Positions 17,457 through 26,992 of a stretch of DNA of 64,000 nucleotides are shown here, in pieces. Location of the stretch: assembly GCA_030041475.1 (NCBI GenBank), contig JASHNU010000005.1:31436-95435 (forward strand). Reading direction: 5' to 3'. Under the pieces are notes generated by a model. The model did not search any database. It saw only the letters and a program-made list of their open reading frames with translations, and was not told the DNA's origin. The stretch comes from Candidatus Sulfotelmatobacter sp. (GTDB lineage: Bacteria; Acidobacteriota; Terriglobia; Terriglobales; Acidobacteriaceae). The first letter of the stretch is position 1; the number at the start of each line of letters is the position of its first letter. The position numbers and the translations under genes are program-made.

Positions 17457-19511
17457 ATGCGTCACATTTCGAGAATTGTTCTGCTCTCTTTTTGCCTGTG
17501 TGCAGTGCTCCTCGCTGCGCTCGCCCACGCCGATGTCTTAACCAGCAGCGACCTGTCTCGCCTTCGTTCCGTCGGCAGCGCATCGCTTTCGCCCGACGGC
17601 CACTACATCGCCTATACGATCACGATGCACGACCAGCCCGGCCGCCCTTACTCCCAGCTCTGGGTAATCGACGTGGGAACGGGCAAGAGCGTGCGCTTGG
17701 GCGGCGACAAGCCCGCCAGCACTCCGCTATGGTCGAAGGACGGCAAATGGATCGCATTCACTGGTGGTGCAGACAGCGACAAACACGGCTTGATGATCGC
17801 GCGGCCGGATGGCAGCGAGACGACTTTCCTCGCAGAGCGAACAGGAACCAATTCACCACTCCCCGGCACTGGCAAGGGTTTCGCGTGGTCGCCGGACGGA
17901 AAGCAGATCGCCTTCGTTTCCTCGACTCCCGGCGAGGGTGCGGACGAGGCCAATGGCGATCCCATGGTCATCACCCGCTATCTGTACAAGCCCGATGCCG
18001 GCGAAGGCATGACGCGTTTCAACGATAATAAGCGGCTGCACATTTTCGTCGTGGACATTGCAACCAGGCAGATTCGCCAGCTCACGCAAGGCAACTACGA
18101 CGAGCATTCCATCGACTGGTCGCCGGACGGAACGCAACTCGTCTTTGCCTCCAACCGCGAGCCCAATCAGGACGAATTCTTCAACTACGATCTCTTCACG
18201 CTGCAGCTATCGGACAACAGCATTCACCGCCTGACCGCGACGGAATCGTGCGAGTACGATCCGCTGTGGTCACCCGACGGCAAGTTGATTCTTTTTCGCG
18301 GCACGCGCCGCGGACTGACCGACCGCGAAACCACCATGGAAGACGGGCACGTCTGGATCATGAACGCCGACGGCAGCAATCGCCGCGAAATCGGCGCGGT
18401 GATCGACAATCGGCAGGGCCCACCGCAATGGGCGCCCGATGGCGGCGCCGTTTACTTCACGGTGCAGGAAAGAGGCAGCTACCATCTGGTGCGCTTGCCG
18501 ATCGCAGGCGGCCAGCCCCAGTACATCGTGAAGGATGCCGGCGGCGTGGGCGGATGGTCGGTCGGTAGGAACGGAGCCGTCTCCTACTCATTCACCACCC
18601 CGCGCGACGCCTCCGAACTGTACTACAAAGCAGGCTTGGCAGCGCCCCGCAAGCTTACTGATGTGAATCAGGAACTTCTCGCCGGCAAAACGCTCGCCGA
18701 TGTGGAATCGTTCACCTTCGTCAGCAACGACAACCGGTTAGAGATTGAAGCCTTCCTTACTAAGCCGGTCGGCATGACGGCCACGTCAAAGCATCCGCTG
18801 ATCGTGGAGATCCATGGCGGACCGCACGCACAAAATGGTCCCGGCTTCAATTTCAAAAATCAGGTCTATGCTGCCCACGGTTACGCGGTGCTCAACGTGA
18901 ACTATCGCGGCTCGACCGGTTATGGCCAGAAGTTTGCCGACGCCGTTTTCCGCGATCAGAACGGCGATGAAGGCCAGGACGTTCTCTACGCTGTCAGTGC
19001 CGCTGTGCGCCGCTACCTGTGGATTGACCGCGAACGCATGGGCATCGAGGGTGTGAGCTACGGTGGTCAACTCACCGATTGGCTCATCACTCAAACGAAT
19101 GAATTCAAGGCCGCCATTCCCACCGCCGGCATCGCCAATCTCGTCAGCTACAACTACATGACGTACTACAACCAATACGAGGAGATGGAGTTCGGACAAT
19201 TCATCCATCAAGGGAATCTGATGGACGTGGCGTGGGAGCGCTCCGCCCTCAAGCATGTCGCCTCAGCGCACACGCCTACGCTTATCATTCACGGTGAGAA
19301 CGACAATGATGTTCCGATCGCCGAGGCGGAGCAATTTTTCATCGCACTGAAGGATGTGGGGGTTGAGACGGTGTTCGTGCGCTATCCCCGCGAGGGCCAC
19401 GGCCTCTCTGAGGTCAAACATCAGATCGACTGGACCGACCGGTCCATTGCCTGGTACGAAAAGCATTTTCCGAAGCCCGGCGAGGAGGGCGTGACCAACG
19501 TCCAGCCATAG
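17457..19511 (+). CDS. Exported S9-family prolyl oligopeptidase-like peptidase
   Basis: 684 residues from the ATG at 17457, which has GGGGGA just upstream and opens a signal peptide (MRHISRIVLLSFCLCAVLLAALAHA). Residues ~25-420 form a WD/TolB-like beta-propeller with repeated SPDG blocks (SLSPDGHYIAY, WSPDGKQIAF, WSPDGTQLVFAS, WSPDGKLILFRG). The C-terminal alpha/beta-hydrolase domain has the nucleophile in GVSYGGQ, the acid in HGENDNDVP and the catalytic His in PREGHGLSE. This is the acylaminoacyl-peptidase/dipeptidyl-peptidase (S9) type and probably degrades peptides in the periplasm. Not linked in function to its neighbours. Confidence 0.92.
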   Translation: MRHISRIVLLSFCLCAVLLAALAHADVLTSSDLSRLRSVGSASLSPDGHYIAYTITMHDQPGRPYSQLWVIDVGTGKSVRLGGDKPASTPLWSKDGKWIAFTGGADSDKHGLMIARPDGSETTFLAERTGTNSPLPGTGKGFAWSPDGKQIAFVSSTPGEGADEANGDPMVITRYLYKPDAGEGMTRFNDNKRLHIFVVDIATRQIRQLTQGNYDEHSIDWSPDGTQLVFASNREPNQDEFFNYDLFTLQLSDNSIHRLTATESCEYDPLWSPDGKLILFRGTRRGLTDRETTMEDGHVWIMNADGSNRREIGAVIDNRQGPPQWAPDGGAVYFTVQERGSYHLVRLPIAGGQPQYIVKDAGGVGGWSVGRNGAVSYSFTTPRDASELYYKAGLAAPRKLTDVNQELLAGKTLADVESFTFVSNDNRLEIEAFLTKPVGMTATSKHPLIVEIHGGPHAQNGPGFNFKNQVYAAHGYAVLNVNYRGSTGYGQKFADAVFRDQNGDEGQDVLYAVSAAVRRYLWIDRERMGIEGVSYGGQLTDWLITQTNEFKAAIPTAGIANLVSYNYMTYYNQYEEMEFGQFIHQGNLMDVAWERSALKHVASAHTPTLIIHGENDNDVPIAEAEQFFIALKDVGVETVFVRYPREGHGLSEVKHQIDWTDRSIAWYEKHFPKPGEEGVTNVQP

Positions 19512-19623
19512 CCTGGATTGCGTTTCAGCGGCTTCCGACGTCTTCGGGGAATGCTATCCTGACTCTTGTTTCTGCACTCGCATAGCCGCGCACGCTGACA
19601 CCTTCGATGACGGAAAGGATCTC

Positions 19624-20247
19624 GTGAATCGACGCGAAGCTCTCCGGGTGCTGGCAGCAGGCACGGCGCTGCAACTCTCCCCAGTGAAGCTGCTGGCCGC
19701 ACTCCGCGAGGCGCGCGCGGTAGTGGGAAATCAGGCTGCGCCCCGCACTCTGAACCTGCACCAATCTGAGACCGTGAAGGCGATGGCCGAGATGATCCTT
19801 CCCCGCACGGACACGCCGGGAGCGACCGACGTCGGCGTTGTCGACTTCATCGACCTGATGCTCACCGAATGGTACGACGAGATCCAGCAGTCCCGGTTCC
19901 TGAAAGGCCTCGCCGGTGTGGACGCTCGCAGTCAGTCTCTGTTCGCCGGCGATTTTGTGACTTGCTCACAATCTCAGCAGGCCGAAATCCTGACCGCACT
20001 GGGAGAGAGCATGACTGAGGAAGCCGATCAGCGGAATACTGCTCACAGCGAGTCAACTGTTGAGACCGAGAGCTTCTATCCCATGTTGCGCCGGCTGACC
20101 TTGACTGCTTATTACACCTCCGAGGCCGGCGCGACCCGGGAATTGCATTTTGAAATGATCCCCGGGCATTTTGATGGTTGCGCCCGAGAGCAGGTCCAGG
20201 GTCAGCGCAGACAGGATCAAAGCGACGCCGCCGAGGGAGCCGCCTGA
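19624..20247 (+). CDS. Gluconate 2-dehydrogenase subunit 3-like protein
   Basis: 207 residues from a GTG with GAAAGGA upstream. It opens with a TAT-like twin-Arg leader (MNRREALRVLAAGTALQL), then the subunit-3 domain: TVKAMAEMILPRTDTPGATDVGV, FIDLMLTEWYD, and the ending LTAYYTSEAGATRELHFEMIPG followed by DGC. Such proteins act as the small partner of GMC-type flavoprotein dehydrogenases that oxidise sugars or sugar acids in the periplasm. The GMC gene starts four bases after its stop. The usual third partner, a multihaem cytochrome c, is not adjacent. Confidence 0.85.
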   Translation: MNRREALRVLAAGTALQLSPVKLLAALREARAVVGNQAAPRTLNLHQSETVKAMAEMILPRTDTPGATDVGVVDFIDLMLTEWYDEIQQSRFLKGLAGVDARSQSLFAGDFVTCSQSQQAEILTALGESMTEEADQRNTAHSESTVETESFYPMLRRLTLTAYYTSEAGATRELHFEMIPGHFDGCAREQVQGQRRQDQSDAAEGAA

Positions 20248-20251
20248 GCCC

Positions 20252-21940
20252 ATGCCCAAAGACACCACGTTCGACGCCATCGTCGTCGGCTCCGGCATCA
20301 CCGGTGGATGGGCGGCGAAAGAGCTAACCGAGAAGGGGCTGAAGACGCTCGTGCTCGAAGCGGGGCGTCCGATCGTGCCCGAGCAGGATTACGTCGAGCA
20401 CGTCCCCGAGTGGGAGATGAGGTTTCGCGGGATGGGCGACCGCCGCGGCCAGCGTGAGGATCAGCCCATTCAACGCACGTGCTACGCCTGCGACGAATGG
20501 TCAGCCAAGTTTTTCGTCAGCGACAAGCAACATCCGTACACGACGGCGGAAGGCAAGCCATTCCGCTGGATTCGCGGACGCCAGGTCGGGGGCCGCTCCA
20601 TCATGTGGGGTCGGCAAAGCTACCGCTGGAGTGATCTCGACTTCGAAGCGAACCTGCGTGACGGGATCGCGATCGACTGGCCCATTCGCTATGCTGACAT
20701 TTCTCCGTGGTACGACTACGTGGAAGATTTCGTTGGCATCAGCGGCGAAGCCCTGGGCCTGCCGCAATTGCCCGACAGCAAGTTTCTTCCGCCCATGGCG
20801 CTGACCTGCGCCGAGAAGGTCGTTCGCGACGCCGTCGCCAAATACTTTGGCGATGAGCGTGTGCTTACTATCGGACGCTGCGCCATTCTTACCCAGGATC
20901 ATCGCGGCCGTGCCGCCTGCCACTATTGCGGCCCCTGCGAGCGCGGATGCATCACGCGCTCGTACTTCAGCAGCCTCAATGCAACTCTGCCTGCGGCCGA
21001 AAAGACCGGACGTATGACCCTGCGTCCGTACAGCGTTGTACATAGCCTGGTTTTCGACGCGCGCACGCGAAGAGCCACTGGCGTACGCGTCATCGACGCG
21101 CAAACTCGCGCCGTTCTGGAATTTCACTCCAAAATTGTCTTCCTGTGTGCATCAGCGCTGGAGTCGGTGCGCATTCTGCTCAACTCGTCGACGCTGGAAT
21201 TTCCCAATGGACTGGCGAATTCGAGCGGCGAACTCGGCCACAACCTGATGGACCATACCATGGCCGCGGGTGCCAATGCGGTGATTCCCGGCAATGAAGA
21301 CCGCGTTGAATTTGGCCGGCGTCCCAACGGAATCTACATGCCCCGGTTTCGCAATGTGAGAACAAAACACGGCCAGTTCCTGCGTGGCTATGGGTTTCAA
21401 GGCGGAGGCTCGCGCGACGGTTGGGAGCGTGGAATCACGCAAGTGGAATTTGGCCCGGAGTTCAAGAAAGCGCTCAGCCGTCCCGGACCCTGGCGATTCG
21501 AGTTTTACGGTTTCGGCGAGTGCCTGCCCGACCACAAGAACTTCGTTGAACTCGATAAAGAAAAAGTCGACGCGTGGGGAATCCCCGTGCTGAAGATTCA
21601 CTGCGCCTGGGGCCAGAACGAACTCGCCCTGCGCAAGGACATGCAGATCACTGCTGCAGAAATGCTGGCTGTTGCGGGTGCAACCCAGATCAACATTTTC
21701 GACCTGGAAGATCCGCCGGGGTTCGCGATTCACGAAATGGGCACGGCTCGCATGGGACGTGATCCGAAAACTTCCGTCCTCAATGCCTTCAACCAGGCGC
21801 ACGACGTAAAGAATCTTTTCATCACCGACGGCGCCGCCATGGTTTCCTCATCCTGTGTGAATCCGTCACTGACCTACATGGCATTGACCGCGCGCGCCTG
21901 CGACTATGCGGTACAGCAAATGAAGAAGGGTGAACTGTAA
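20252..21940 (+). CDS. GMC-family FAD oxidoreductase (gluconate/glucose dehydrogenase large subunit type)
   Basis: 562 residues from the ATG at 20252 with a GAGGGAG ribosome-binding site in the end of the preceding gene. FAD-binding Rossmann motif GSGITGGWAAKELTEKG then LVLEAGR at the N-terminus; GGRSIMWGRQSYRW is the second GMC signature; a Cys cluster CHYCGPCERGC lies near residue 220; the C-terminus has HEMGTARMG and the FITDGAAMVSSSCVNPSLTYM block with the active-site Asn. No signal peptide, so export would be with its subunit-3 partner's TAT leader, as known for this family. Substrate not determinable. Confidence 0.9.
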   Translation: MPKDTTFDAIVVGSGITGGWAAKELTEKGLKTLVLEAGRPIVPEQDYVEHVPEWEMRFRGMGDRRGQREDQPIQRTCYACDEWSAKFFVSDKQHPYTTAEGKPFRWIRGRQVGGRSIMWGRQSYRWSDLDFEANLRDGIAIDWPIRYADISPWYDYVEDFVGISGEALGLPQLPDSKFLPPMALTCAEKVVRDAVAKYFGDERVLTIGRCAILTQDHRGRAACHYCGPCERGCITRSYFSSLNATLPAAEKTGRMTLRPYSVVHSLVFDARTRRATGVRVIDAQTRAVLEFHSKIVFLCASALESVRILLNSSTLEFPNGLANSSGELGHNLMDHTMAAGANAVIPGNEDRVEFGRRPNGIYMPRFRNVRTKHGQFLRGYGFQGGGSRDGWERGITQVEFGPEFKKALSRPGPWRFEFYGFGECLPDHKNFVELDKEKVDAWGIPVLKIHCAWGQNELALRKDMQITAAEMLAVAGATQINIFDLEDPPGFAIHEMGTARMGRDPKTSVLNAFNQAHDVKNLFITDGAAMVSSSCVNPSLTYMALTARACDYAVQQMKKGEL

Positions 21941-21955
21941 GGACTGATCCAAAGA

Positions 21956-22666
21956 TCAGATCTGGTAATCGATGTCTTCCATGATCCGTTGCAAATGGGC
22001 CGACAGCGGCTCCCGCGTCGCTTCCGTGCCTTCCAGCTGCTGAATTCGCTCGCGCAGCTTGTTCACTTCGGTCACGACCGCGGCGAGCGCTTCTGACAAC
22101 GGGTCGTTGATCTGCTTGGGATCGGTAATTACGACGCGCTGGCCTTGTCGGAAAATGATGTGACCGGGCACGCCCACCACGGTGGAATGTTCCGGCACAT
22201 TGCGCAGCACAACCGAGCCCGCGCCAATCCGGCTGTTCTTTCCGATCGTAATATTGCCCAGAATCTTTGCTCCGCCGCCGACCACGACATTGTCTTCGAG
22301 CGTCGGATGGCGCTTTCCATGCTCCTTGCCCGTTCCGCCGAGGGTTACGCCCTGATACAGGGTTACGTCATCGCCGACGATTGCGGTTTCGCCAATCACC
22401 ACGCCCATCCCGTGATCGATGAACAGTCGTCGCCCGATCTTCGCGCCGGGATGAATCTCGATTCCGGTGAGAAAGCGCCCGATCTGCGAGAACCATCGCC
22501 CCAGCAGAAGAAGCCGATGGTTCCACAACCAGTGATTGACGCGGTAGAGCCACAGCGCATGCAAGCCGGAGTAGCACAAAAAGACTTCCAGGCGCGATTT
22601 GGCTGCGGGATCATGCTCCATCACGTTGCCGACGTCTTCCCGCATCAAGGAAAGCAAATGTGGCAT
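21956..22666 (-). CDS. cysE: Serine O-acetyltransferase
   Basis: Acetylates serine from acetyl-CoA, first step of cysteine synthesis. 236 residues. A helical N-terminal part ([23 protein letters not shown]) leads to the left-handed beta-helix of hexapeptide repeats, with the active-site region [29 protein letters not shown] and [16 protein letters not shown], then [20 protein letters not shown]. It is shorter than E. coli CysE and of the compact type. A Leu/Glu-rich C-terminal helix follows. The matching cysteine synthase is 26 kb away at 48405. Convergent with the GMC gene. Confidence 0.92.
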   Translation of the reverse strand: MPHLLSLMREDVGNVMEHDPAAKSRLEVFLCYSGLHALWLYRVNHWLWNHRLLLLGRWFSQIGRFLTGIEIHPGAKIGRRLFIDHGMGVVIGETAIVGDDVTLYQGVTLGGTGKEHGKRHPTLEDNVVVGGGAKILGNITIGKNSRIGAGSVVLRNVPEHSTVVGVPGHIIFRQGQRVVITDPKQINDPLSEALAAVVTEVNKLRERIQQLEGTEATREPLSAHLQRIMEDIDYQI

Positions 22667-22777
22667 AGATCGTGCCCGACGGATGCCCGCTATTGTACAA
22701 AACCTCAGCTGGACTGCGTCGTTCCCGTCGAGAGTGGAAGAGGGCGAGGCCGGAAACGAGAGCCTGGGTGCTGTCTG

Positions 22778-23278
22778 CTATCGGTGGGTCACACCGTAGC
22801 TCACCGCACCGACAGAAATCCCGATATTAACCATCGAGGTCATGCGCTCCAGCTTGTGATGTCCAGTCTTGTGGAAGAGATAACTGATGCCGATCACGCC
22901 AATGGTCTCCCCGCAAAAATTCACTGCCAATCCGGGTGTCGAGCGCCCGAAGAGCCGCACGACGGGATTCAGCTCTTTTCCGCCGCTTTGCAGGTTCGAG
23001 CGCGTGACCGCGAAGTCCGCGCCGCTCGACGCGCCCACTGCCGTGAATAGAGCGATGTTCTGCGCGTCCCAGAACCGGTGTTCGAGGGATGGTTCGCCGA
23101 TGTGATCGCCGGACGGAGCGGGAGCGATTGGATTCGCGACCACAGGCGCGAACTCGATGGCGGGCACGGGCGCGTCCGGCAGCGGCCCCTGCGCGAACGC
23201 CGTGGAAAGACTCACAACGCTCATGATGATTACGATGGTAACGGCCAACACGAAGTTGCGGACTACACAGCAATTCAT
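22778..23278 (-). CDS. Membrane protein of unknown function
   Basis: 166 residues with an N-terminal signal or membrane segment (FVLAVTIVIIMSVVSLSTAFA), a Pro-rich linker, and two further hydrophobic stretches (about residues 75-95 and 120-160). Features include the HRFWDAQNIALF block and GGKELNPVVRLFGRSTPG. This type of small protein recurs in Acidobacteria but has no known function to my knowledge. Its start codon lies two bases from a hairpin (arms 23280-23287 and 23298-23305), and no ribosome-binding site is visible. Confidence 0.55.
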   Translation of the reverse strand: MNCCVVRNFVLAVTIVIIMSVVSLSTAFAQGPLPDAPVPAIEFAPVVANPIAPAPSGDHIGEPSLEHRFWDAQNIALFTAVGASSGADFAVTRSNLQSGGKELNPVVRLFGRSTPGLAVNFCGETIGVIGISYLFHKTGHHKLERMTSMVNIGISVGAVSYGVTHR

Positions 23279-23279
23279 A

Positions 23280-23305
23280 AGTGCTCGCCGGTTGCGCCGA
23301 GCACT
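23280..23305 (-). promoter_or_regulatory. Hairpin immediately upstream of a start codon
   Basis: AGTGCTCG (23280-23287) and CGAGCACT (23298-23305) are perfect inverted arms with a 10-base loop, ending two bases before the ATG of the minus-strand membrane protein. It may be an operator or an RNA hairpin controlling ribosome access. The rest of 23306-23523 holds no recognisable gene. Confidence 0.4.
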
Positions 23306-23523
23306 CAGGAGGGGGCAATCAATCCGCCAGGGAGACTACCATTAGAATCGCGGGAAGCCATTCAAAAATCAGCGCCTTCAACCCGCGTTCTCATTAAGAA
23401 CGGAAGTTACTGTGCATTCTTCTGCAGGTCTCCAGCCGGGAATTTTCTTCGTGAACACGATTCGTCCTCTGACGAACATTTCAGGCCAACTAATGCCGCG
23501 TAGTAGCCTCGGTTACGAAAGCC

Positions 23524-23545
23524 GGAAGGCGGGTGCCCGCTTTCC
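23524..23545 (-). terminator. Hairpin downstream of the glycosyltransferase-like gene
   Basis: GGAAGGCGGG (23524-23533) pairs with CCCGCTTTCC (23536-23545) with one G-U pair, 20 bases beyond the stop of the minus-strand gene. No U-tract follows, so it may be a processing or pausing hairpin rather than a full intrinsic terminator. Confidence 0.4.
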
Positions 23546-23565
23546 GCGGGTGAACCCTCTTTGAA

Positions 23566-25218
23566 TCAAGGGGAGGGCGCTCCCGATTGTGAGTTAGCCC
23601 CTGATGAGGGAACCGCTGGCATCTGCTCACCAGCCGTCAGCTTGAAGATCTTAATGTTCTTGCCGAAAGCCTGGTAACGCAAGTCATGAAACCCCGAAGC
23701 ATGTTCCTGTAAGTCGTCGGCTATATTTGTCGCCCACCCGGCTTCCCAAACCCAGACGGCTGCGCCGGGTTTGACAACGAATGCTTGCATCAGGTCCTGC
23801 CAATCCTGAGGGAATTGATCCGCTGCAAATATCCATCTGAAGCTCTTGCCGATAATGCGATGGCCGGCACAGGAAAATTGTGCATATCCGGCGGGCGCGG
23901 GCTCCATGGCGATGGGCTGCTGGCCGCACAGATAGTGGCCGAGAATCAGGTCTCCCTCGTAGTCGGTGAAGATCGTATCCGAAGGGCCCACGTTTTGCCG
24001 GATGAAGTTCATCGCCTCCGACATGTGGGTTCGGCTCTGTTCGGCACGGCTTATCCAGGGCTGGCGCGGCTTGAAAAACACAATGCACGCCAACAGAAGA
24101 ACAACCGCCATCCCGAGCCCGCGGGGCCATTTCCCCGACGCCAGCCTTGCTAGTGCCACGCTTACGCCCGCCATGGCCGGGATGACAAGAAATGCCATGT
24201 GCCGGGTTCCAGCATAGGGATAAACGTGAGCCATGCTCGCGGCCCACGCAATCGCGAAAGGCAGGATGAGTATCAGAGCCAGCCGGCGGTCACCGCTATC
24301 TCCGCGCAGGCTGCTTCCCAGTAGTTGCGCCACTCCTATCAGAAACAGCAATCCCATCACATCGCCCACCGCCAACTGGCCGGCGAAGTATTGGAAGAGT
24401 CCAAAGCTGCGTCCAACCAGGAATGTCACCGGGTTGTTGTGCGCGGAATCGAAATACAATCTGCGCAGATAGTTGTCGCTCGCCCAACCGCTCAGGACAG
24501 TAGCCGGATCGGCGCGGCCGAGTTTCGATAGATGGGTCTTGTAAAGAAAAAACGCAAGCGCAAGACCGAGGATTTGGCCGCCGATCCACCATCCGACCAC
24601 GCCTGCCGGCGGGCTTTTCGCCAGGATTCTGCACAACGCGTAAATACCCAGCGCCGCGGCAAACCAGAACCCGGAGTAATGCGAGACCATGGCGAGATAG
24701 AGGCATACCGAAGACGCAGCCATGCGCAGGGCGGAGTTTTTCTCGAATGCCTCATCCAGAAAATACAGAGCGCCCGCCAGGAAGGCCATAAGCAAAGCGT
24801 ATTGCCGCACCTCGGCCGCCAGTTCCACGATTGGTGGAAGCAGCGCGGTGAAAAGCAGCCCGATAAAACCGGCAAGCAAGCCGGCTGCCTTAACCAACCA
24901 CTTGAAAAACACCCAGCAAAAGACTGTGCCCGCGAGCACCGAGGGAAGGCGCAGGCAGATTTCCGAAGTGCCCAATATGCGCCAGAAATAAAGCAAGAAA
25001 AAGAGCAGGGGAGGATGCGGATTGGTCAGGCCGGCTTTGTAGGCCAGAAGCAGCGAAGGCTGATTGGCCAGACGGAAATGCAGCGCCTCATCCGGGTTGA
25101 GAAACGTGCCGTGCGCCGTCCATAGACGGGCCAGAAAACCGAGCAGGGTTACCAGAAGCGCAGCGATGAGCAGGCGGGATGGCTGTTGCCTGGAGTCTTC
25201 GCGATCGGACTCTCTCAT
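23566..25218 (-). CDS. Polytopic glycosyltransferase-like membrane protein (GT39/ArnT type)
   Basis: About 550 residues from the ATG at 25218; another ATG at 25254 is possible and neither has a clear ribosome-binding site. Multiple membrane helices start at LLIAALLVTLLGFLARLW. The first outer loop has FLNPDEALHF; an acidic pair at this position is the catalytic feature of GT-C enzymes (PMT/ArnT) that transfer sugars from a lipid carrier. The PHPPLLFFLLYFW block also fits. The C-terminal ~130 residues look soluble and end in a Ser/Pro-rich tail. Acceptor and sugar unknown. Confidence 0.75.
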   Translation of the reverse strand: MRESDREDSRQQPSRLLIAALLVTLLGFLARLWTAHGTFLNPDEALHFRLANQPSLLLAYKAGLTNPHPPLLFFLLYFWRILGTSEICLRLPSVLAGTVFCWVFFKWLVKAAGLLAGFIGLLFTALLPPIVELAAEVRQYALLMAFLAGALYFLDEAFEKNSALRMAASSVCLYLAMVSHYSGFWFAAALGIYALCRILAKSPPAGVVGWWIGGQILGLALAFFLYKTHLSKLGRADPATVLSGWASDNYLRRLYFDSAHNNPVTFLVGRSFGLFQYFAGQLAVGDVMGLLFLIGVAQLLGSSLRGDSGDRRLALILILPFAIAWAASMAHVYPYAGTRHMAFLVIPAMAGVSVALARLASGKWPRGLGMAVVLLLACIVFFKPRQPWISRAEQSRTHMSEAMNFIRQNVGPSDTIFTDYEGDLILGHYLCGQQPIAMEPAPAGYAQFSCAGHRIIGKSFRWIFAADQFPQDWQDLMQAFVVKPGAAVWVWEAGWATNIADDLQEHASGFHDLRYQAFGKNIKIFKLTAGEQMPAVPSSGANSQSGAPSP

Positions 25219-25415
25219 GCGCGGTCTGTTGACAGGACCGTGTCCCACAAACATTTTCAAATACCCGCGATTATTACCATCTCGCCAAACTACGGTGAAC
25301 CAATCAATGCCTGCTTCCTGATAAAGCACCTTCCCCGCTCGGCACAGCGCGACCGGTAGTTCGCCGTTGCCATCGGTGGTATCCGCTGCCAGAGTCTGCG
25401 GCAGGTGGCCGTTCC

Positions 25416-25538
25416 CTAAGTTAAGGCCGCGAGCGTGATCGCAGCAAGGAGCAGGTACGAATACAACCGACGCCAGCGCGCCAGAAAAGAAAGTTCGGTG
25501 GGAAACTTCGGCGCAAAATCCTGGATAGCGTCACTCAT
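25416..25538 (-). CDS. 40-residue putative membrane microprotein coupled to the amidohydrolase gene
   Basis: ATG at 25536-25538 overlaps the amidohydrolase stop as ATGA and opens a 40-codon frame ending in TAG at 25416-25418. It begins MSDAIQDFAPKFPTELSFLA, followed by RWRRLYSYLLLAAITLAALT, i.e. an amphipathic head, a basic patch and one membrane helix. The overlap and the sensible topology argue that it is real, but its length is short and no homologue is known to me. Confidence 0.45.
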   Translation of the reverse strand: MSDAIQDFAPKFPTELSFLARWRRLYSYLLLAAITLAALT

Positions 25539-26827
25539 CGCTTGTAAACCGCGCCGCCCTTCATCACGAAACCAACCTTTTCCAGCGCACTGATGTCTTG
25601 CAACGGGTCTCCTTCCACCGCAATCACGTCTGCAAAGTAGCCCGGTTCCAGCGCTCCAATCTGCCCGTCCCAGCCCAACAATTTCGCGCCGTTCAGCAAA
25701 TCCGCCTGCAGCACCGCCAGCGGAGACAGCCCATACTTCACCATCAGCATGAACTCGCGCGCTTGTGTGCCGTGGGGGAAGGGACCGACGTCCGATCCCA
25801 CGGCCATCGGCACTCCGGCGGCCACCTGCTTCTTGAACTCCGCCGCTTTCACGTCGAGCATTTCATGCTCGCGCGCAGCTTGCTGCGGAGTCGCCGCATG
25901 CTCTGCAAAATATTCGAAGATCGTGAACGTCGGCACGGCAAAAATCTGCTTCTCTTTCATCAGGCGCACGGTTTCGTCGCTAAGTTGATCGGCGTGATCA
26001 ATTGAAGCCACTCCCGCCCGTGCCGCGTAGAGAGTTCCCGGTTCGCCGGTGGCATGCACGGCCACGCGCTTTCCCAACCGCGCCGCCTCTTTCACCGCAG
26101 CTTCCAGTTGCGCTTCGGTGTATTGGTAGGGCGTAGTCAGTCTTCCTTCTTTGATCCGATCGGATCCCGTCTCATAAATCTTGGTGAAGTCCGCACCCTC
26201 CTTGAATTGCTGGCGCATCACGGCCACCAGTTCGTCGGCATTGTTGGCATAATCCGCGTTCGGCAAAACATGCTGCGCCGGGTTGTAGCCGATCGCATCC
26301 TCGTGTCCGCCAAGAATGTTGATCGCATTGCCGCTGATGCGCAGCCGCGGCCCGGGAATCAATCCTTCATTGATCGCGTTTCGGACCGCCGTGTCCGCCG
26401 ATCCCGCACCTTCCGTTCCCATGTCGCGTTCGGCGGTAAAGCCCGCCATCAGGTCGTCGCGCGCGGCCAGCGTCGCCAGGATCGTGCGTTGCGGCACCGA
26501 TTCCTGTACGGTCTGCAAATCCTCTGCTCCACGATGCAGAAAAAGATGAATGTGGGCGTCAATCAGTCCGGGCAGCAGCGTGCGATCGCCAAGATCAATG
26601 AGCTCGGCCCCAGCTGGATGCTTCACCGCAGAGCCGACTTCGACAATGCGTTCGCCCTGCACGAGAACTTCTCCAGGCTTAAGCTCGCGACCATTCTTCA
26701 CATCCAACAATCGCGCCGCATGCAGCACGATGGGATGCGCCGGCTGGGACTGAGCGGCGCCTAGAGTTGATAGCCCGCACGCCAGAAAAAGACCGCCGAA
26801 GAAGAGAGCAGAAGTTCTGATGGTCAT
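25535..26827 (-). CDS. Exported metal-dependent amidohydrolase (imidazolonepropionase-like)
   Basis: 430 residues from the ATG at 26827, chosen because it opens a signal peptide (MTIRTSALFFGGLFLACGLSTLGAAQ). An amidohydrolase-superfamily TIM barrel is shown by the HxH metal site in LIDAHIHLFLHRG, Lys in FTKIYETGSD, His in VAVHATGEPG, DHADQLSDE, and Asp in AVGSDVGPFPHG. The short beta domain is split between the N-terminus (ARLLDVKNGRELKPGEVLVQGERIVEVG, in pieces) and C-terminus (GYFADVIAVEGDPL). Members hydrolyse Xaa-Pro/Xaa-Arg dipeptides, lactones or other amides; substrate is not deducible. Confidence 0.87.
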   Translation of the reverse strand: MTIRTSALFFGGLFLACGLSTLGAAQSQPAHPIVLHAARLLDVKNGRELKPGEVLVQGERIVEVGSAVKHPAGAELIDLGDRTLLPGLIDAHIHLFLHRGAEDLQTVQESVPQRTILATLAARDDLMAGFTAERDMGTEGAGSADTAVRNAINEGLIPGPRLRISGNAINILGGHEDAIGYNPAQHVLPNADYANNADELVAVMRQQFKEGADFTKIYETGSDRIKEGRLTTPYQYTEAQLEAAVKEAARLGKRVAVHATGEPGTLYAARAGVASIDHADQLSDETVRLMKEKQIFAVPTFTIFEYFAEHAATPQQAAREHEMLDVKAAEFKKQVAAGVPMAVGSDVGPFPHGTQAREFMLMVKYGLSPLAVLQADLLNGAKLLGWDGQIGALEPGYFADVIAVEGDPLQDISALEKVGFVMKGGAVYKR

Positions 26828-26992
26828 AGGCCCGGATGGTACCACCCGGCAAATCTCGATACCACCGCCTAACGGCCAGCCATGCCGACTCGCGCCCTTC
26901 ACTTGTGATCCAAATCACCACGCTTCGTGCGACCAATCACGACGCAGACCACGCCCCAAAAGCGAAACTCTAAGGAGCAAGTTGGGGCAATC

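Noticed and set aside
22667..22777. Possible tRNA or small RNA between cysE and the membrane protein
   Set aside because: No cloverleaf or T-loop consensus could be found, and the stretch is only about 110 bases.
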